In this document: positions 10,774 to 24,300 of the stretch, one piece after another
How positions within the stretch are numbered: position 1 is the stretch's first letter
How the letters are laid out: every line of letters begins with the position of its first letter
Assembly: GCF_010183535.1 (NCBI RefSeq)
Contig: NC_071330.1
Span: forward strand, 124,001-188,000
Direction of reading: 5' to 3'
From: Caenorhabditis remanei
Lineage: Eukaryota > Nematoda > Chromadorea > Rhabditida > Rhabditidae
DNA length: 64,000 nucleotides
Program-made: the position numbers and the translations under genes
Notes under the pieces: generated by a model
Database searches by the model: none
Seen by the model: only the letters and a program-made list of their open reading frames with translations
What the model was told of the DNA's origin: nothing

Positions 10774-10918
10774 GTGCGTCAGTACTTACTTAAAATCCTG
10801 TAGATTATAATAGTTGAGCATATCAATAACACGTGTTTTCTTTCAGCTAAATCTATTTTAAGTGATTTGATTCGAATCAGGTCTCTACTTGATCTGGATT
10901 CTCGTTTTTCGTGCGTCA
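10774..10918. repeat. Inverted partner of the 9685 repeat
   Basis: Begins and ends with GTGCGTCA and has AACACGTGTTTTCTTTCAG in the middle. It aligns with the reverse complement of 9685-9826. The pair brackets the last exon and 3' UTR of the REEP-like gene. Confidence 0.55.
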
Positions 10919-11471
10919 CTTGATATTAGAAAAGAATAAACGTTTTATTATGATTTCATTCGTTTTAAAATAATTAAAAGTGAAAAAAAAGATTAAAATG
11001 TTGCGAAACCGTTAAAAATTGAGTTTGTAGCTCTTGAACACTAAACCAGTGTCCTTATAGTCCTCTTTCTAGTCACAAAACAGTGGATGAGATCCCATAG
11101 ACAATAGATTTTGATTTGAAACTGTTTTATTATCAATATTATTAATATTATTATGAGAGTGTTATTAAAATACACATTGCACGAAAACATATTCGATTAT
11201 AAATTTAAAAAACTGAGAGCTCGAGGAAATGAAGAAAATTTTGATTTTTTCGAGAAACGGAGCAACGGAGCCCGCGAAAACAAACTGGGAGAAATGTGAA
11301 ATGTGTGAGTTTTGAATAAATGCAAATTTTAAAAAAAATGCACAAAAACACAGGATGTTATCTACATAGTGAAAAGGAAGGAGGTTCAGAAAAAGATAAA
11401 GCTCTGGGGGGTTCAATATTTTGGTAAAGAAAAAGTGTGTTGAAAGTGAACTGAGTGGGAAAATGAGGGGA

Positions 11472-14222
11472 CTAATTGGAGTTTGAGAGAATTGTGTTAT
11501 TTATGAGAAGACGGAGGAATGCGTTAACTTCTGATGACTCGTGGCACTTGTCGGACTGCAGGAATTTGACGGAGAGCGTCTGGAAATTTGGAAAAATTAG
11601 TTTTAGTATTCAAATAGGTTCAGTTTTTATCCTTACCTGGCATTCCAACAATTTTCTTTGAAACAACTCATTGTGCTCTCTGAGCACGTGAGCTTCCATT
11701 TTTAATCTCAACACTGTCTGCTCCAACCCATTCATCTGCGCATTGGCCTCCAGATTCTCCTGTCGCATAGACACCATTTGTGCTTCCAAAAATTTCAGTG
11801 CAGTTTCAGCAAGCGACAGCTTTGTCTTGTTGATATGACAGTCGAAACAATCGTGTCGTGGGCTGATTCTGGACGATGAAGATGACGATGAAGGAGAAGC
11901 GATGTCAATGAGGGGAGATGCGAGGAGGGTTCGATCGGAACTCTGGAAGTTTCAACGTTTAATCTTGATTTTATTTAGAAAAAAAACTAACCAACTGGTG
12001 GAAAGCACTCTGATCAGACTTGAACGAGCATGTTGGTACTTGTGAGATGTATACATCATGCTTCTCCTCTTCCTTCACTTTTTTCGGTGATTCCGCGACA
12101 AAAATTGGAGTTGTTGCTGAAAAAATGGTATGTGTCATAACCTAATATCTCGATCAACTCACTTGGAATTGGTTTTGGAAGGGTGGCCATCCATGATGGT
12201 GTCTGTGGTGGTGTCTGCATTGCGATAGGTGACTGAAGAGCTGGGATGGGGAGGGTTGGGACTGGAAGTGATGCGATTGAACAATCGATGTTTGAGGGTG
12301 TCTTCAGGTTGAGAAGTGGGCTCCGAATCACTGAAAGCGCCTGTTTTATTATGCCATGTTTCAGATTTCCAACTCACATTGGAAGGGATCTGGTATGACG
12401 TGGCAACTACGATTGATCACCGAGTGCGGCATGACTTCCAAATTATTGTTGTTGTTGTTGGCTGATTGCAGATGAATATGAAGAAGGGACTTGTCGGGGA
12501 ATGCCCAATTACAGCAGCGGCACATGTACATACGAGAGATATGGTGTTGTTTGAACATGTGGGTTCGGAGAGATTCACTGCCTGAAAAAAACACCTACAG
12601 TACACCCAACAGATCTTTTTCCCCAATATAATTTCCTCTCTCCCCAATTTTCGCCCATTGCGCAACCTCATTTCTCTCTCTCTCTCTCAAAATCTTTTCC
12701 TAGGAAGAAAAGTGAGAATTCTCCCCCCTTCTTGCTTCATTGTCTCCGGATGACCTCATTGCGCCTCTCCGAACTGTTGTGTAGGTATGTCATCGGTTCT
12801 CCGGATGAGAGAGAATGGGATCAAGAGGAGTCGGTAAACAACAAGGCATATTATTCATTTCTCTTATGCTTATGAAATATTGACAGTCGGCAATAACAAC
12901 AATCCGGAGAGAAAACGGGTTATTGAACAGTGTGATAAATAATATTGGGGTTACTGTAGCTCTAGTCTTTCCTACAAAACTTTAGAACTACAAAACGATA
13001 AGTTCCACTTTATGTCTTTCAGCTTATTTTTAGGTGATTTAGTGATCGAACGAAGTTTGCTTTTTCTATTTCAAAAATTCTCAAAAAAGGCATTATCCTT
13101 CCCGCTCAACGACACAACTCATTCTCAGCTCACACCAGAAAGATATCTAGAAAGATATCTAGGATAATCTTTCCCTGCATATACATATTGTCTAAAACTT
13201 TGATAGGGCTAAAGCAGCTTGTAAGATCTCCCAAAGATTATGACAGTTCTGCAAAAAAGAAGAGAGGACTCACTTGAAATGTCTTTACGGCATACAGTAC
13301 ACTTGTAGCTTTTGAAATGAGCTTGCATGCGATGGCGGGAAAGACTGGAAGAATGGCAGAATACTTTGGAGCAAATTGAGCAACGGAATGAACCTGGAAT
13401 AAACAAAACACATATTAGGACCGTCTGATACAAATAAACTAAATTACCTTTCAAATCGGGTCTCTTCAATTCACCATTTGTCCCTTTTGATCCTCCATTA
13501 TTCTCATTTCCAGAATCGATATCCATCATCATATCCTTGTCATCTCCACTACTGTAACCCTCCTCTTCGGTGTTGGTAGGCGAGTGGACCTTCTCCTCCT
13601 CTTCGTGTTTCAAACAAACTGTTTCGAGATGCATCGTCTTGCAGGTTCTAAAAATTTGCAATAAGAAAAAGACAGAAAGAACGAGGAAGTGGTGATTGAA
13701 AAAGAGCAATAGATGTGTGGGCTCAGCCACATTTCAAATCGAACAGCGAAGCAAAAAAAGAAGAAAAAGAAAAGGCGGGAAAAGAAAAAGAAAGCAAAAA
13801 GCCATTATGATGACGGAGTGAAGAAGGAAGAAAAAAGAAGCAAAAAGTCATAAAAAATAGGGAGAGACTTTATGACGTGGCAACGTTTTATTGATATTAT
13901 TCGAAAGACATAAGTTGAGATTCAAACATCTTTCTTTTCTCAGCTTAAACACACGTGGTGGATCAGCGGGAGCTGAGTGAAATTCAACTGAAAACCGGGG
14001 AGAGTGGGGACCTGAAATAGTGGAGCGCCGCCCCTTCCAGATAACATGCCCCGATTAGCGGCTGCTTAACTCCCATCCCAAGGGTTATCTAGATCAGTGA
14101 CGCTCATAAAATATATATTTCATGTAGAATCTTCTGTGATCCGAATTCCAGATCATATGAATAATTCTGAATCACTTTTTGTCGAAAATAGAATGAAAAA
14201 GTAGAAAAACTTACTGGAACAT
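11472..14222 (-). CDS. C2H2 zinc-finger regulator with C-terminal coiled coil
   Basis: Eight exons on the minus strand (14222-14215, 13647-13448, 13393-13274, 12581-12378, 12330-12163, 12116-11992, 11942-11637, 11579-11472) give 412 aa with all phases closed. Fingers: C74/C77/H90/H95, C101/C104/H117/H122, and a third with C130/C133/H146 but no fourth ligand at the usual spacing. An acidic region (about 20-60) precedes them, a Pro/Thr/Ser-rich region follows (about 165-300), then a leucine-rich coiled coil (about 317-377). The finger layout recalls nematode Hunchback/Ikaros-like proteins, but I do not recognise the exact gene. It is probably a nuclear DNA-binding transcription factor that self-associates through the coil. 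The first coding exon is only 8 nt; its ATG joins in frame to exon 2. A downstream poly(A) signal (AATAAA, minus strand) is at 11126-11131. The last exon is the least certain. Confidence 0.82.
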
Positions 14223-17200
14223 TTTCAAGACGGTTTGTTTTGGATTATGCTACTTGAGCAGGCGGATGGGAGTTTATCTGACGATAAGAGTTGGCGCGGG
14301 TGGAGGAGAGCTCTGTTTGTTTCAATATCAGTAAAATCTTGTCTAATTTTTTTTAAAATTTTAATCAAACCAATCCATGAATAAACTTAGAGTACATAAC
14401 TAGCACTTGGGGGCATGATAAATGAGACGGGATAGAATTTGGCGGGGGTTCGCAGAGCCTTGAAAGCAGATTATGCTTGGGAGCCTGCTTTCAATCAAAG
14501 AAAATTATTTTCTGTTCGGGAAGACTTGAATGATGGTTTTTGGCTCTAAGTAATCTGGGAAATAGTCTCCAACGGAGACTTACCGAAGATGACAAAACAA
14601 TAAAACGAGAAGATCGATGACCAAATTGACATGGTAATTATAATAAGCCGTTAAGGATGTGGCAAATGTTGCATCTCATTTGGACTATCCACTCCGCCCC
14701 CAATACTCTTCGGAAGACAGAGACAAGGTCAAACGATGTCAATGTTTTCATCTTCTTATTTCTGTATCCCCTCTCTCTTTCTCTCCGCTAATTATCCGTC
14801 GACCACCGTTTTCGGCTAGTCGGAAAACAGACAGAGAGAGATAGATGCAATGTGCGGCAAAACGGGGTAGGAAAGGAATATGTGAAGAAAGTGTCAATAG
14901 GCAAAGACTAGGTCAAAACCGGGGAGGAGGCGGCAAAATAGTGTGCGTGATTCTGAGAGATGAACGTCGTCGGAGAGGGATGACGTAAGATTTCTTCGCT
15001 TCAGGAGGAAGGTGAGATGAAGTGGAAGAAAAAATTCACGGTTTGAGAGGAAAAAATTGCAGAGTTTTTCTTATGTAAAAGCAAACATAAGTTGATAGAA
15101 TAGGCGAGCTAAATAATTATTAAGGTGTTTCCAAAAACTTTGCACTTTTTTCAACTTTTTCAGCACAACGTCAGAAAGATATCATCTGTGCGCATGGCCA
15201 TTAGAACATCTTTCTCGTTATTAAAATTTGACGAAAACCTGATAGAAGTAGTGCAAACCGCGTGAGCACCTTGACTACCCGTATAGGCGTCATATTAGAA
15301 TTAGCCTATAATTATTGTGCTGACGTAAGCTACAAGTTTTCAAAATTGGTTGCGAACCGAACTATGATCCCTCTATTTGAAGTAGTTGAGTTCACATGTC
15401 AAGCCTTAATCAACGCTTAGGAAGAAGTGGAAACTCAATTTTCAGAAAAATTTGTTGGAAAGTTCTACATCCGAGCTAGTGAATCGCTCAACTTATACAT
15501 ACCTAACCCAGGACGTACATTGATTGTCTTTTGAGATTGGAAAACCTGACAACCATAAAGGAAATATAAGAACGAATGCAAGAACGCAATGGTAGATGCT
15601 CTTAGGCGGATCCGCTGGTACCCTCCTTAGGATGATCCTCGTTTTCAATTGGTTTTAAGCCGAGGCCTCCATACGGGGATTTGATGAGCACATAAGGCGA
15701 TCAGAAGCTCCTCCTCCTTGTTCGTGTCGTTAATATGTGCAGAGTGAAAGAAGCAACGTGTTGATAAATAGGGGATAGAGTTACGACACCGAATGAAGGA
15801 TCATGGAAGGGCGGGGTTTCATTTGTCTGCTTGTTGCGTCAAAAGTTTTTTTAAAACAAAAATAAGTAGATTGGTTGACGAGGGGATTGTTGTTCAAATT
15901 AAAAACTTATTGTTTTCGAAGGAAAGATTTCAGAATTGGAAACACTTGACTCATCCGGTTTCTGGTTGACCAGTGCTCGAATATTTGATATCTAGATGAA
16001 TTTTGAATTTCAACCGAAAAATAGGTATAGATCATTCTAGAAGTTTTGAAATCCTCAAACTTACAATACTTCACATAAAACCCATTTCTAAAAATGAGAA
16101 AAATTGAAACCGCACATCACAAACTAAAATGAAAACAATTTTAAGGAAAGGATAAATCGAAAGATTTCAAATGATCCCACATCGACGCTTCTAATCTTAC
16201 TTGAGGTTTGAGCATTCACACAAAACATTCCATTGCGAAACTAGGATATTCGCTAGATATTTCGTTAGCCATCGTAAACGTCAGAGCTCGATTGACCCTC
16301 CGTTATTAGAGATTACTCATATAAGTCTCCTCAAAATCTTCCACTTAGCAAATTCGAAAAACAACGACGCTACAAATCTGATAGTAATCTGATATGCGAA
16401 AAGCTAGTTTGCATGGAGTTAACCTGTCCGGGAGAATACCGAAGTTGGTTATTTTTGGAGTCTTGCATCACCACTTGAAAGATAGGTGAAGTTCAGAAGA
16501 AAAGACTACGGTAGGTCAGAAACAACAAAACATTAAAAAGGAGACAGATAAAATATTAGTGCTAATAAGTAGGAAAAGGGGTTCTACAGATTGATTTTTG
16601 GAAAACGATTAAAAAAACAAATATTTTGCAAGTGAACACATGATTGCGGCAAAGGGTAAACCATATGATTGCAGGTTCGATAATTTTTGAAACAGGTTTT
16701 TGATGTTCTTTGAATAAGTATTTTTTTAACAGTTAATGATCCGGATGAGTAAGCAGTCATGTGATACGTTCCAGCTACTAATTTGTGTTTAGAGCAAACT
16801 GCGTAAGCCTGTAACCCTGCGACCAAATTTTAATGTCGGTTTTATCAAAGATTCCTAGTTTTTTAGGTTTGGACTCTTTATATACTTGTTCTTGAGCAGA
16901 CGGTATTGGATTTTATCAGAAAATAGTTATTTTTCTTAGTTTTTTAGCCATTTAACTTTACATGGGCTGACATATGCAAGTTGGCATAATGATCACATTT
17001 ACTAATTTTATGTATACTTTGATACTTTATCTTGTCAAAAAACCACCTCCCTATCTATCTCTCATGAAAATCCTATGACCACAAACATTTAGCCCCTTTA
17101 CTCGACAACACTCCGTCACTTTTCGGCCAAAATCGCGCAACCCTAAAACCGGTCATTATCTTGCTGAGAGATATGTTGCACTTTTTCAATCAAATGACCC

Positions 17201-19269
17201 TTCGCGAGAAAGCGGCATCAATACTCAAATTTGGCATTCGTGTAAGAAAAATGGAGGGAATAAACTTTTTGAAAAAATAAGTCAAAAAATACTAGCACTG
17301 ATGAGGTAAGTAAACTCTCACAATAAATATAAGATCTGCAAGACATTTTCCCGGAAATTATTACCGAGCGGAGATATTCATGGAGTTTCTACATAGAAAA
17401 AAAGAGAAACTGAAACTTTCAACTCCAGAACAACTAGCGAATTGAAAATGTGAAAACTCTGAATCGCGACGAACAGATAACAAGCCGAGATACCTTGACG
17501 TATGACGTGATCCCTATTCAATTCTCCGGATGATCCGGGAGAGACGGGGAAATGGGGCCAACAGGTCGGGATGAAGGAAAAGATGAGAAGCACGCAATCG
17601 TAGCCGTCGGAATAGCCGAATAGTTCGGGGGTTGAAAATAAACATTATTATGTATTAGAAACCAAGAACGAGGGAGAAGAGAGACGAGGAGATGGGGATT
17701 GCGCAACTCTCGATTTAACCTAGTTGAATCCTCTTCTTATTCTTCCGAAAAACGATTACGGCATCCATGGCGCTGTCCCTCGCTCAGTTCCTCCTCCTAT
17801 TTGACGCAACGATCCGACGACAATCGGGAAGAGGAAAAAGAGAGATGAAACCCTTACGATAGCTAAGGATAGATGGATAGCAAAAGGTCGCTAGAGATGG
17901 TTACCATTGATAGCGGTTTTTGGAAATGGATAGAGGAAAAGGGCAGTTATTCACATATGGGAAATTGGGTTTTCATACATTTTTTGAGGAAATGCTATTC
18001 TCGGCCAAGGAATAACCGAAAACCTTTCTAGCTTAGTATGGTTTAGCCCATGGCGCTGCTAACAATCTTTGGTGACTCTTTTTCTAAGAAGATTACGGTC
18101 TCTCATCTTGAAACCTTGAAATTCGAAACTTCAGATTATCTGTTCCAGAGAGATCGTGTCAGTTTTCGATAACCACAGATAAAGGTGGTTTTTAGGCTTA
18201 CAAGTCAGAATAGCCTACAGTCATGATGCGTTTGTTCTACGAATTCGACTTCTGTAACAAATCTGCACACTTTAGGATAAAAAACATTTGAAACACCAAT
18301 AAAAACCCTTGCCGGTGACTTAAAGAACTATCTGTGTCTGTTTCAGACCTTTATTTTAAGGAACTTGTTTATTTGAGATACTTGGCTGTCTACGATTTTG
18401 TAATTGAAGTTCTTGTTGTTCAAACTTTCAGAATTGATCCGAAAAGTTTTGGGTAGTAAACTTATCTGTATTTAAAATAAAAACTCAAGCGAAAAAACAT
18501 GAATCTGCAAAACATTATCTCAAAAAAGTTTTAAGTTTTTAAGAAATTTTCAAACTAGTCTGAAATTACCAACTTGCGTATTGTCCTCCTATTCTCAGGA
18601 AGTCATCAACTAACTAATTTAGGTAAATAATTAGTAACTTTTCCCTCCTCCTCCGCAAAAATTTTCCAGTTATTCCGATTTTAAATTCTATATAATTTTT
18701 TCCATATTCTATGAACTAGTATGATGTTGTTCTTTTGCAGAACCATGTGACTAAGGGTTTAAAAATTTCGGACTTTTTGAATCACGCTTAGGGCATAACT
18801 ACGAGAATGATATTCAGATAACAGATAGATTTCCGAGAAATAACTGCAAAAAAACTATTGGGCAATTTGCTGGTGTTCTAGCTCTGAAAATTTAACCAAC
18901 TCCAGGGAAATGGAAATTATGGATTTTAACACGGGAGATAATGCAACAAAGACCATTTGTATGTGGAAATTTTCTGGAAAGTTAAGGAACTATTGTCTTA
19001 AAAATACTTTGGATTTGCTTTAGAAAATCAAAAAATTAGGAAATTTTAATGAAATAATTGCGGACCGTTCTGAATATCGTGTTATCAAGGCACTTTAAAG
19101 TTTCAGCAAAAATGTGCCGAACCCACAACAGAAAATACAAACTTTCCAAATATCCTGACTATCAAAAAAAAAGAAAACTAACCAATCAATGAATTTATTG
19201 CCAAATTTTGAAAATTTGAAATAAAATACCAAGAAAAAAGACCAGACAAAAATAGAGACAAATGAGATT
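14223..19269. other. Gene-free interval upstream of the zinc-finger gene
   Basis: About 5 kb with no supported gene. It is likely to include the promoter of the zinc-finger gene (start at 14222) and the 3' flank of the receptor gene, whose poly(A) signal on the minus strand is at 19194-19199. Short open frames lack splice sites and family resemblance. No tRNA or strong repeat was recognised. Confidence 0.45.
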
Positions 19270-21344
19270 CTAAGAGACCTGTATTCTATAGGAATTGAGC
19301 AGAAGATGGGTATTTTTGAAAACAGTTCCTCGATTACTGGGACGACACAAAACAGATTTTACTGTGGCTCTGTACGTAGTACTCATCACACAGTAGACAA
19401 TGAATGATGTAAGGCAGTTGATGAGAGACATCAAATCGAGAACCTGGAAACATTCTTTATGTATTAAATCCTATTATCTTCAAACTGAGAATGACAAAAA
19501 TTGCAATCTCAAAATCTCACCTCTCCAACATTGACATAAATCATTGTATGGACATGTGTCGGATAAATAGCTGACAGTATCGCCAGCAGACCTTGTGGCA
19601 TTTCAGTGCATAGAAAAACGACCAACATTATGATAAGCATTAGAGTCGTTCGGTCGATGGAGACATTACGACATTGCGAAACTTTTCGAATCCTTCTGAA
19701 AATATTTCAGTAGTTTCATAGAGCAATCATTGTAAATAACTCACGGTGACGGTTCATCTCTTGTTGTATTCGTTGGTGTTGATGAAGTTGCCAATAGTTG
19801 AAATTCCTCTTTTTCCCTTTTTTCTCCTCGTAGAATTTTTCTTTTCTCGCTCATTTGAATCAGTTTGTAAATTAGAGCAATTGTGAACCAGAGGATTAGA
19901 AGGCAAGGCAGAGCCTGAAAATATTAATATTAAACTTGTCATATTTTGGCCCGGCCCGGATCGGCTCGCCTCGGCCTGTCGGCCCACCTAGGATCGAAGA
20001 AAAAGTATCTATTTTTACCAAATTTTTTGAATATCTAAAAAATTTAATTTCTTGATACATAACTAGCTTTGATTAAATTCTGTGGTATAATCAAAAATTC
20101 GAAATTTTCGGAAAATTCAAAAAATTTCAAAAAGTTTCAAAGTTTAGTTCAAAATTTAGTTCAAAAAAGGTTGAATTTCAAACCCAGGGCCGAGAAAAAT
20201 TCCGAATTCGGCCCGGGACAAGTTTGATTAATATTAACTTATGATATGATCTGAAGGTGATTTTCAGTGAAAAACAATATACTCAACACGTAATAACAAC
20301 AACTAATATCTAAAAAATCTCACCTTGAACATAACTCCTGTAATCCAAAGATTCACGCGAAAGAGTGCACATCCGTTTATCTTCGTTTCATCGAGTTGGA
20401 CGGTGTACAGACCTTCGAGCTATAATGAGCAAAAAATTGTTAAAAACATTTTTCAAATAAGTCACGTCTTGAAAACATTTGCAACAAAAATATACCTTAA
20501 GTCCTCCACCAACTGCATCCGTTTCATTGACTCCTAGCACTTCCATAACCGGTACAATTTTGTGTACCATTACTGTAGGAATCGAAATAATAGAGACAAT
20601 TAATGCAGTAAAGATTAAAATCTGTTTTAATGCTCCATGATTAATCCACTTTGCATCTAATCGATCCAACGCTGTCCATCGGATATAGGCCATAATTACA
20701 GACAGATATAGTGAAGTTGTATGAAGAGCGATTGATGACGTCACATGAGTTATCAGAAATATCAGCCAAGGATATGAATAGCCAATTGTAGTGGATGGAG
20801 AGTCAAATATTCGGAAACGTAGAATATAGATAAAGTAGGAAGTCATTGTGATAATATCACATATTGACATGGCACACAGTAGAGCGTTTATTATGTATAC
20901 TCGCATTGTTTTCCTTCTGAAAGTTATAAATTTTGAATTTTGAAACGTTCTAGCTCAAGCTAGTTCTATAAATGAACAATTTGTCGAAAAACTCACGTTA
21001 ACACATAGAAATGAAGACTGTTGAGAAGGACACCGAAAAAACACACAAGTAGACATAGATAACGATGGAGTACTGTGTAGACTCTGAAAATTTTGAAACA
21101 TTTTGTATTTGAAAACTTTCAATTGAAACTCACTGATTAAAAGCTATAAGCTGATCAAAGAAGAAAATGGTACTGTTGTTCTCCAAATCGAACAACGGTA
21201 AATCCTGTGTGCACATAGTTTGTTCAGAGCATTCCTGGAATTAGAAATATAAGGTGCTGAGTTTAGAAAACCGAAAAGGAGATGAACGCTGACAAAACAG
21301 AAAATGGTTGGTAAAAAACATAACATTTTAAAATACCGATTCAC
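19270..21344 (-). CDS. 7TM peptide-receptor-like GPCR (Srw/DMSR type)
   Basis: Minus-strand exons 21234-21134, 21083-20997, 20916-20496, 20419-20324, 19914-19745, 19695-19521 and 19443-19270 join in frame. A first exon with ATG at 21344 supplies a hydrophobic N-terminus, but its donor is uncertain. The total is about 420 aa. Family marks: FYVLTRKTMR at the first intracellular loop, LLCAMSICDI in TM2, LYLSVIMAYIRWTALD in TM3 (in place of DRY), FLCTEMPQG in TM6, and LINCLTSFIVYCVMS in TM7 (in place of NPxxY). This is the pattern of nematode Srw and myosuppressin/FMRFamide-type receptors, plasma-membrane receptors for neuropeptides signalling through G proteins. Extracellular N-glycosylation sites (ENNST, GVNET) are present. 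Which peptide it binds cannot be told from sequence. Confidence 0.85.
19940..20230. repeat. CGGCCCGG inverted-end repeat, copy 1
   Basis: The left end reads ATTAAACTTGTCATATTTTG and then GGCCCGGCCCGG. The right end reads GGCCCGGGACAAGTTTGATT. The two ends are inverted copies (AAACTTGTC against GACAAGTTT, with GC-rich GGCCCGG inside), and the interior is AT-rich. It lies in an intron of the receptor gene. Related pieces are at 30410-30500, 36065-36335, 54290-54425 and about 59222-59240. Confidence 0.6.
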
Positions 21345-24300
21345 ATTTTCGACAAAAAGATTTCAAAGATTTTCCACATTATGTGACTTCCTAAAAATCT
21401 AGATGCCTGAGTAAAAAAGTATACATAAGTGTGTTCCAGGTGCCCACTCAAAAAAGGAAGAGAGCAAAATAGGAGAAAAACGAGGCATTTCAAAGTTAAA
21501 CGATGTTTCGCAATGACAACTTGACAGGAACGAATTATATAAGTAGGTGAGAAAATAGCTTCTGCAAAAACATTAGGAGGTGACATGTTTTTGAGAGAGA
21601 ACAGGTCAAGACGACAGACAACATTCTTCAGTTAAGAAAAAAGAGTTTTATAATAAAGTGTTGTTACGCCTATGAGCCATTTTTTGTGCTTAGTTTTTGT
21701 TGTAACAAATTGAAAAACTAGTCTTTACAATATCCGAATAGTCAAAGTCAAGTCATTTGAAGCTCTTTTTCTTCCCAAAACCTCAAATATGAGATTGTAA
21801 ACCTTTAAACAGAAACTAACCAATCTAAATTTCAAAAAAAAACTTTTCTAAAATATCAAAAATCTAAAAGCATTTCAAAATGTTATTTTATAACTTATGA
21901 TACCCACTTAATGCCTAAAAATTCTTTCGATACTCCTGGAAAATACATTGTTGACGGAAGTTGCGAGCATATGTTTTAGAGTTAGATGAGGTGGAGGTGG
22001 GCGAATTCTTTAAAAAATATAACTTTTTTCAGATTTTAAGAAACCGTCACGATAATTACAATATGTTCTTTGATGTGTTGTAATTTACAAATAACAGAAC
22101 GAACGAAAAATTACGATATCCACATTTAGAAAGTTCTAAATTATGAGAAGTTCTTTGATACTTCGTTATTTTAGTCAGTCAGCTGATGAATGGACGGATA
22201 GTAGACTATGAACAGGTGGTATCAGAAATGAATGAATGAATACGTAGATAAAGAAAACAGCTGAAACTGAAATTGAGGGAAACAGTAGCTATCTTACGCA
22301 TAGAAAATTAGTTCAAAAACCAGGGCCAGAAAAGCAAAATTACAAATAGGTGTTACAAAAATATTGAACAAAAAAATGAACACTGACTCTTTCAGAAACA
22401 TCACATTTTAAGAATTTAACTTTGATGTTCAAAGCGACTTCTCAAATAAGTTGTTTCGTTCTGGCATTCAAAAATTCAAAGATTGCTTCCGGTTCATTGT
22501 TTTTCAACTGCTGTATCCCGCCTCATTAAACAATTTCCAGTTTAAGAAAACGATAAGATAACACAACTTTTTTACAAACGAAAAATAAAATCTTAGTAAA
22601 AATCGTGTATAGGGGGGGGGGGTCTAAGGTCTAGTCGTTAATCCTTCATGTACTAATGGTCTACATTATGGGGGAGAAGGGACCGGAAAAAGGAGATTCA
22701 TGTCTTCTGGAGGGCACACAAACAGACGAAAACATAAATGTTTATATTTCATAAGAGTAAAAGTTTTACGACAGACGTCAAGTAAGAAGGAAAAAACGAA
22801 TAAGTAGTAAAAACGAAGATGAAATGGTGCCGCCTAGACGCACGAAATGGGAAAGTCGTAAATTATTTTTTATTTTTCAAAAATTGTTCATAAATTATGG
22901 GTTTCGGCAGCGAGCAAGTTCAAAGAATAAATCTTTGGGTACGAATTCGAGACTTGGAAAAAGTGCACCTTCATTCAACCCACCCAAAATTAAAAAAGAG
23001 TGATTTGAAAATTAGAATTCTATGGGAATTTCAGAACAATGGGAGAGCACAAAAACTGCAGACCTTTCTTTTTTTTTTTTCAAAAATCGCTTCCCAAAAG
23101 TTTAAAAACTTTTTTGCAGGTGAGTCCACAAGAGATAGACATGACAACTATTTGTTGGTATGTATGTTTGTAATTTGACCTATTAAAAAAAAAAAAATAG
23201 AGAGAACGGGATTGCTTATATCTTGAGACAAACTTTTTTCGGAGGAAAAAAACGCTAGGTATTCTTGAAATTAAAAAAAACGTTTACTAACAGATTATTG
23301 CAGTTCTAGAAACATAAAATACTACATACAAAAAATCAAACTTTTCAGCATTTTAAAAATCGGAGTGTAGATTAAATAATCGAAATTCTTTATTTTTATT
23401 TATATTGTGGTAGGGTTTCAAAAGAAAGGCAACTTTTTTCAAAAGTAAAAAAATTGTCAAATAAAAATTCTGCATTCTTTATTTTTCTGCAAAAGCGTTC
23501 TTCATGTCGCATACTTTTTTGACTTCTTCGGAACAAGTTCAAAGTTTATAAGCAGAGAGGGTAAGAAAGCAAAAGTGCTCCTCTTTGTAGCGACCCCATC
23601 TCATTTTAATAGCTTCTTCCTTTTTTTCAACTAGACGAGTCGAAAAAATGGGAGCAGAGAAAAGGAAGAAGGGAGGAGGATAATTGAACAAGAGATGAAA
23701 GTGAGAAGAACAATAGAGCAGAGAATGAAGATGACAATTAATGCGTTTTTTTGGTAAAAGTTTTTTGTGACGTAAGGTTTTTTGGTTTGCACGGAATTGG
23801 GTGGATCCAGGAATAAATCCCGAAAAAATAGTAATATAATGTCTAATTTAGATATAATTTGTTTGAAATATCCATTAACTTAAATCTAGAAGATTTTCGA
23901 CAATTTTTTGAAAATATAATTGATTTCAAATGATAATAAAACAAAAGTTTACAGATTTGAAGTTTTGTATAATTGAAATATTAATAAATTTCGGAACATT
24001 AAATACTTGATCTTTCTTACCACTAGGCTCCGCTTCTTTTGTGCTTTGAGGTCCAAAGACGGAAGCACCTGTCTAGCTATGAAATAGCATTTGAAGATAA
24101 TAGATAACTTAATGATTGCATTGGTAGAAAGAGAATCGAATGCTTTAAAAATAAAACGTTCTGATGTTTTCTGACGCTTCACTTAAATTAAACTATGAAG
24201 TTTCACAATGAACTATTTTTAATTTTTTACTCTGCAAAATGCTAAACGTCATTCTAGGACGTAAATTAATTGAGAAATGTAGAAGAGCAAAGAAATTGGG

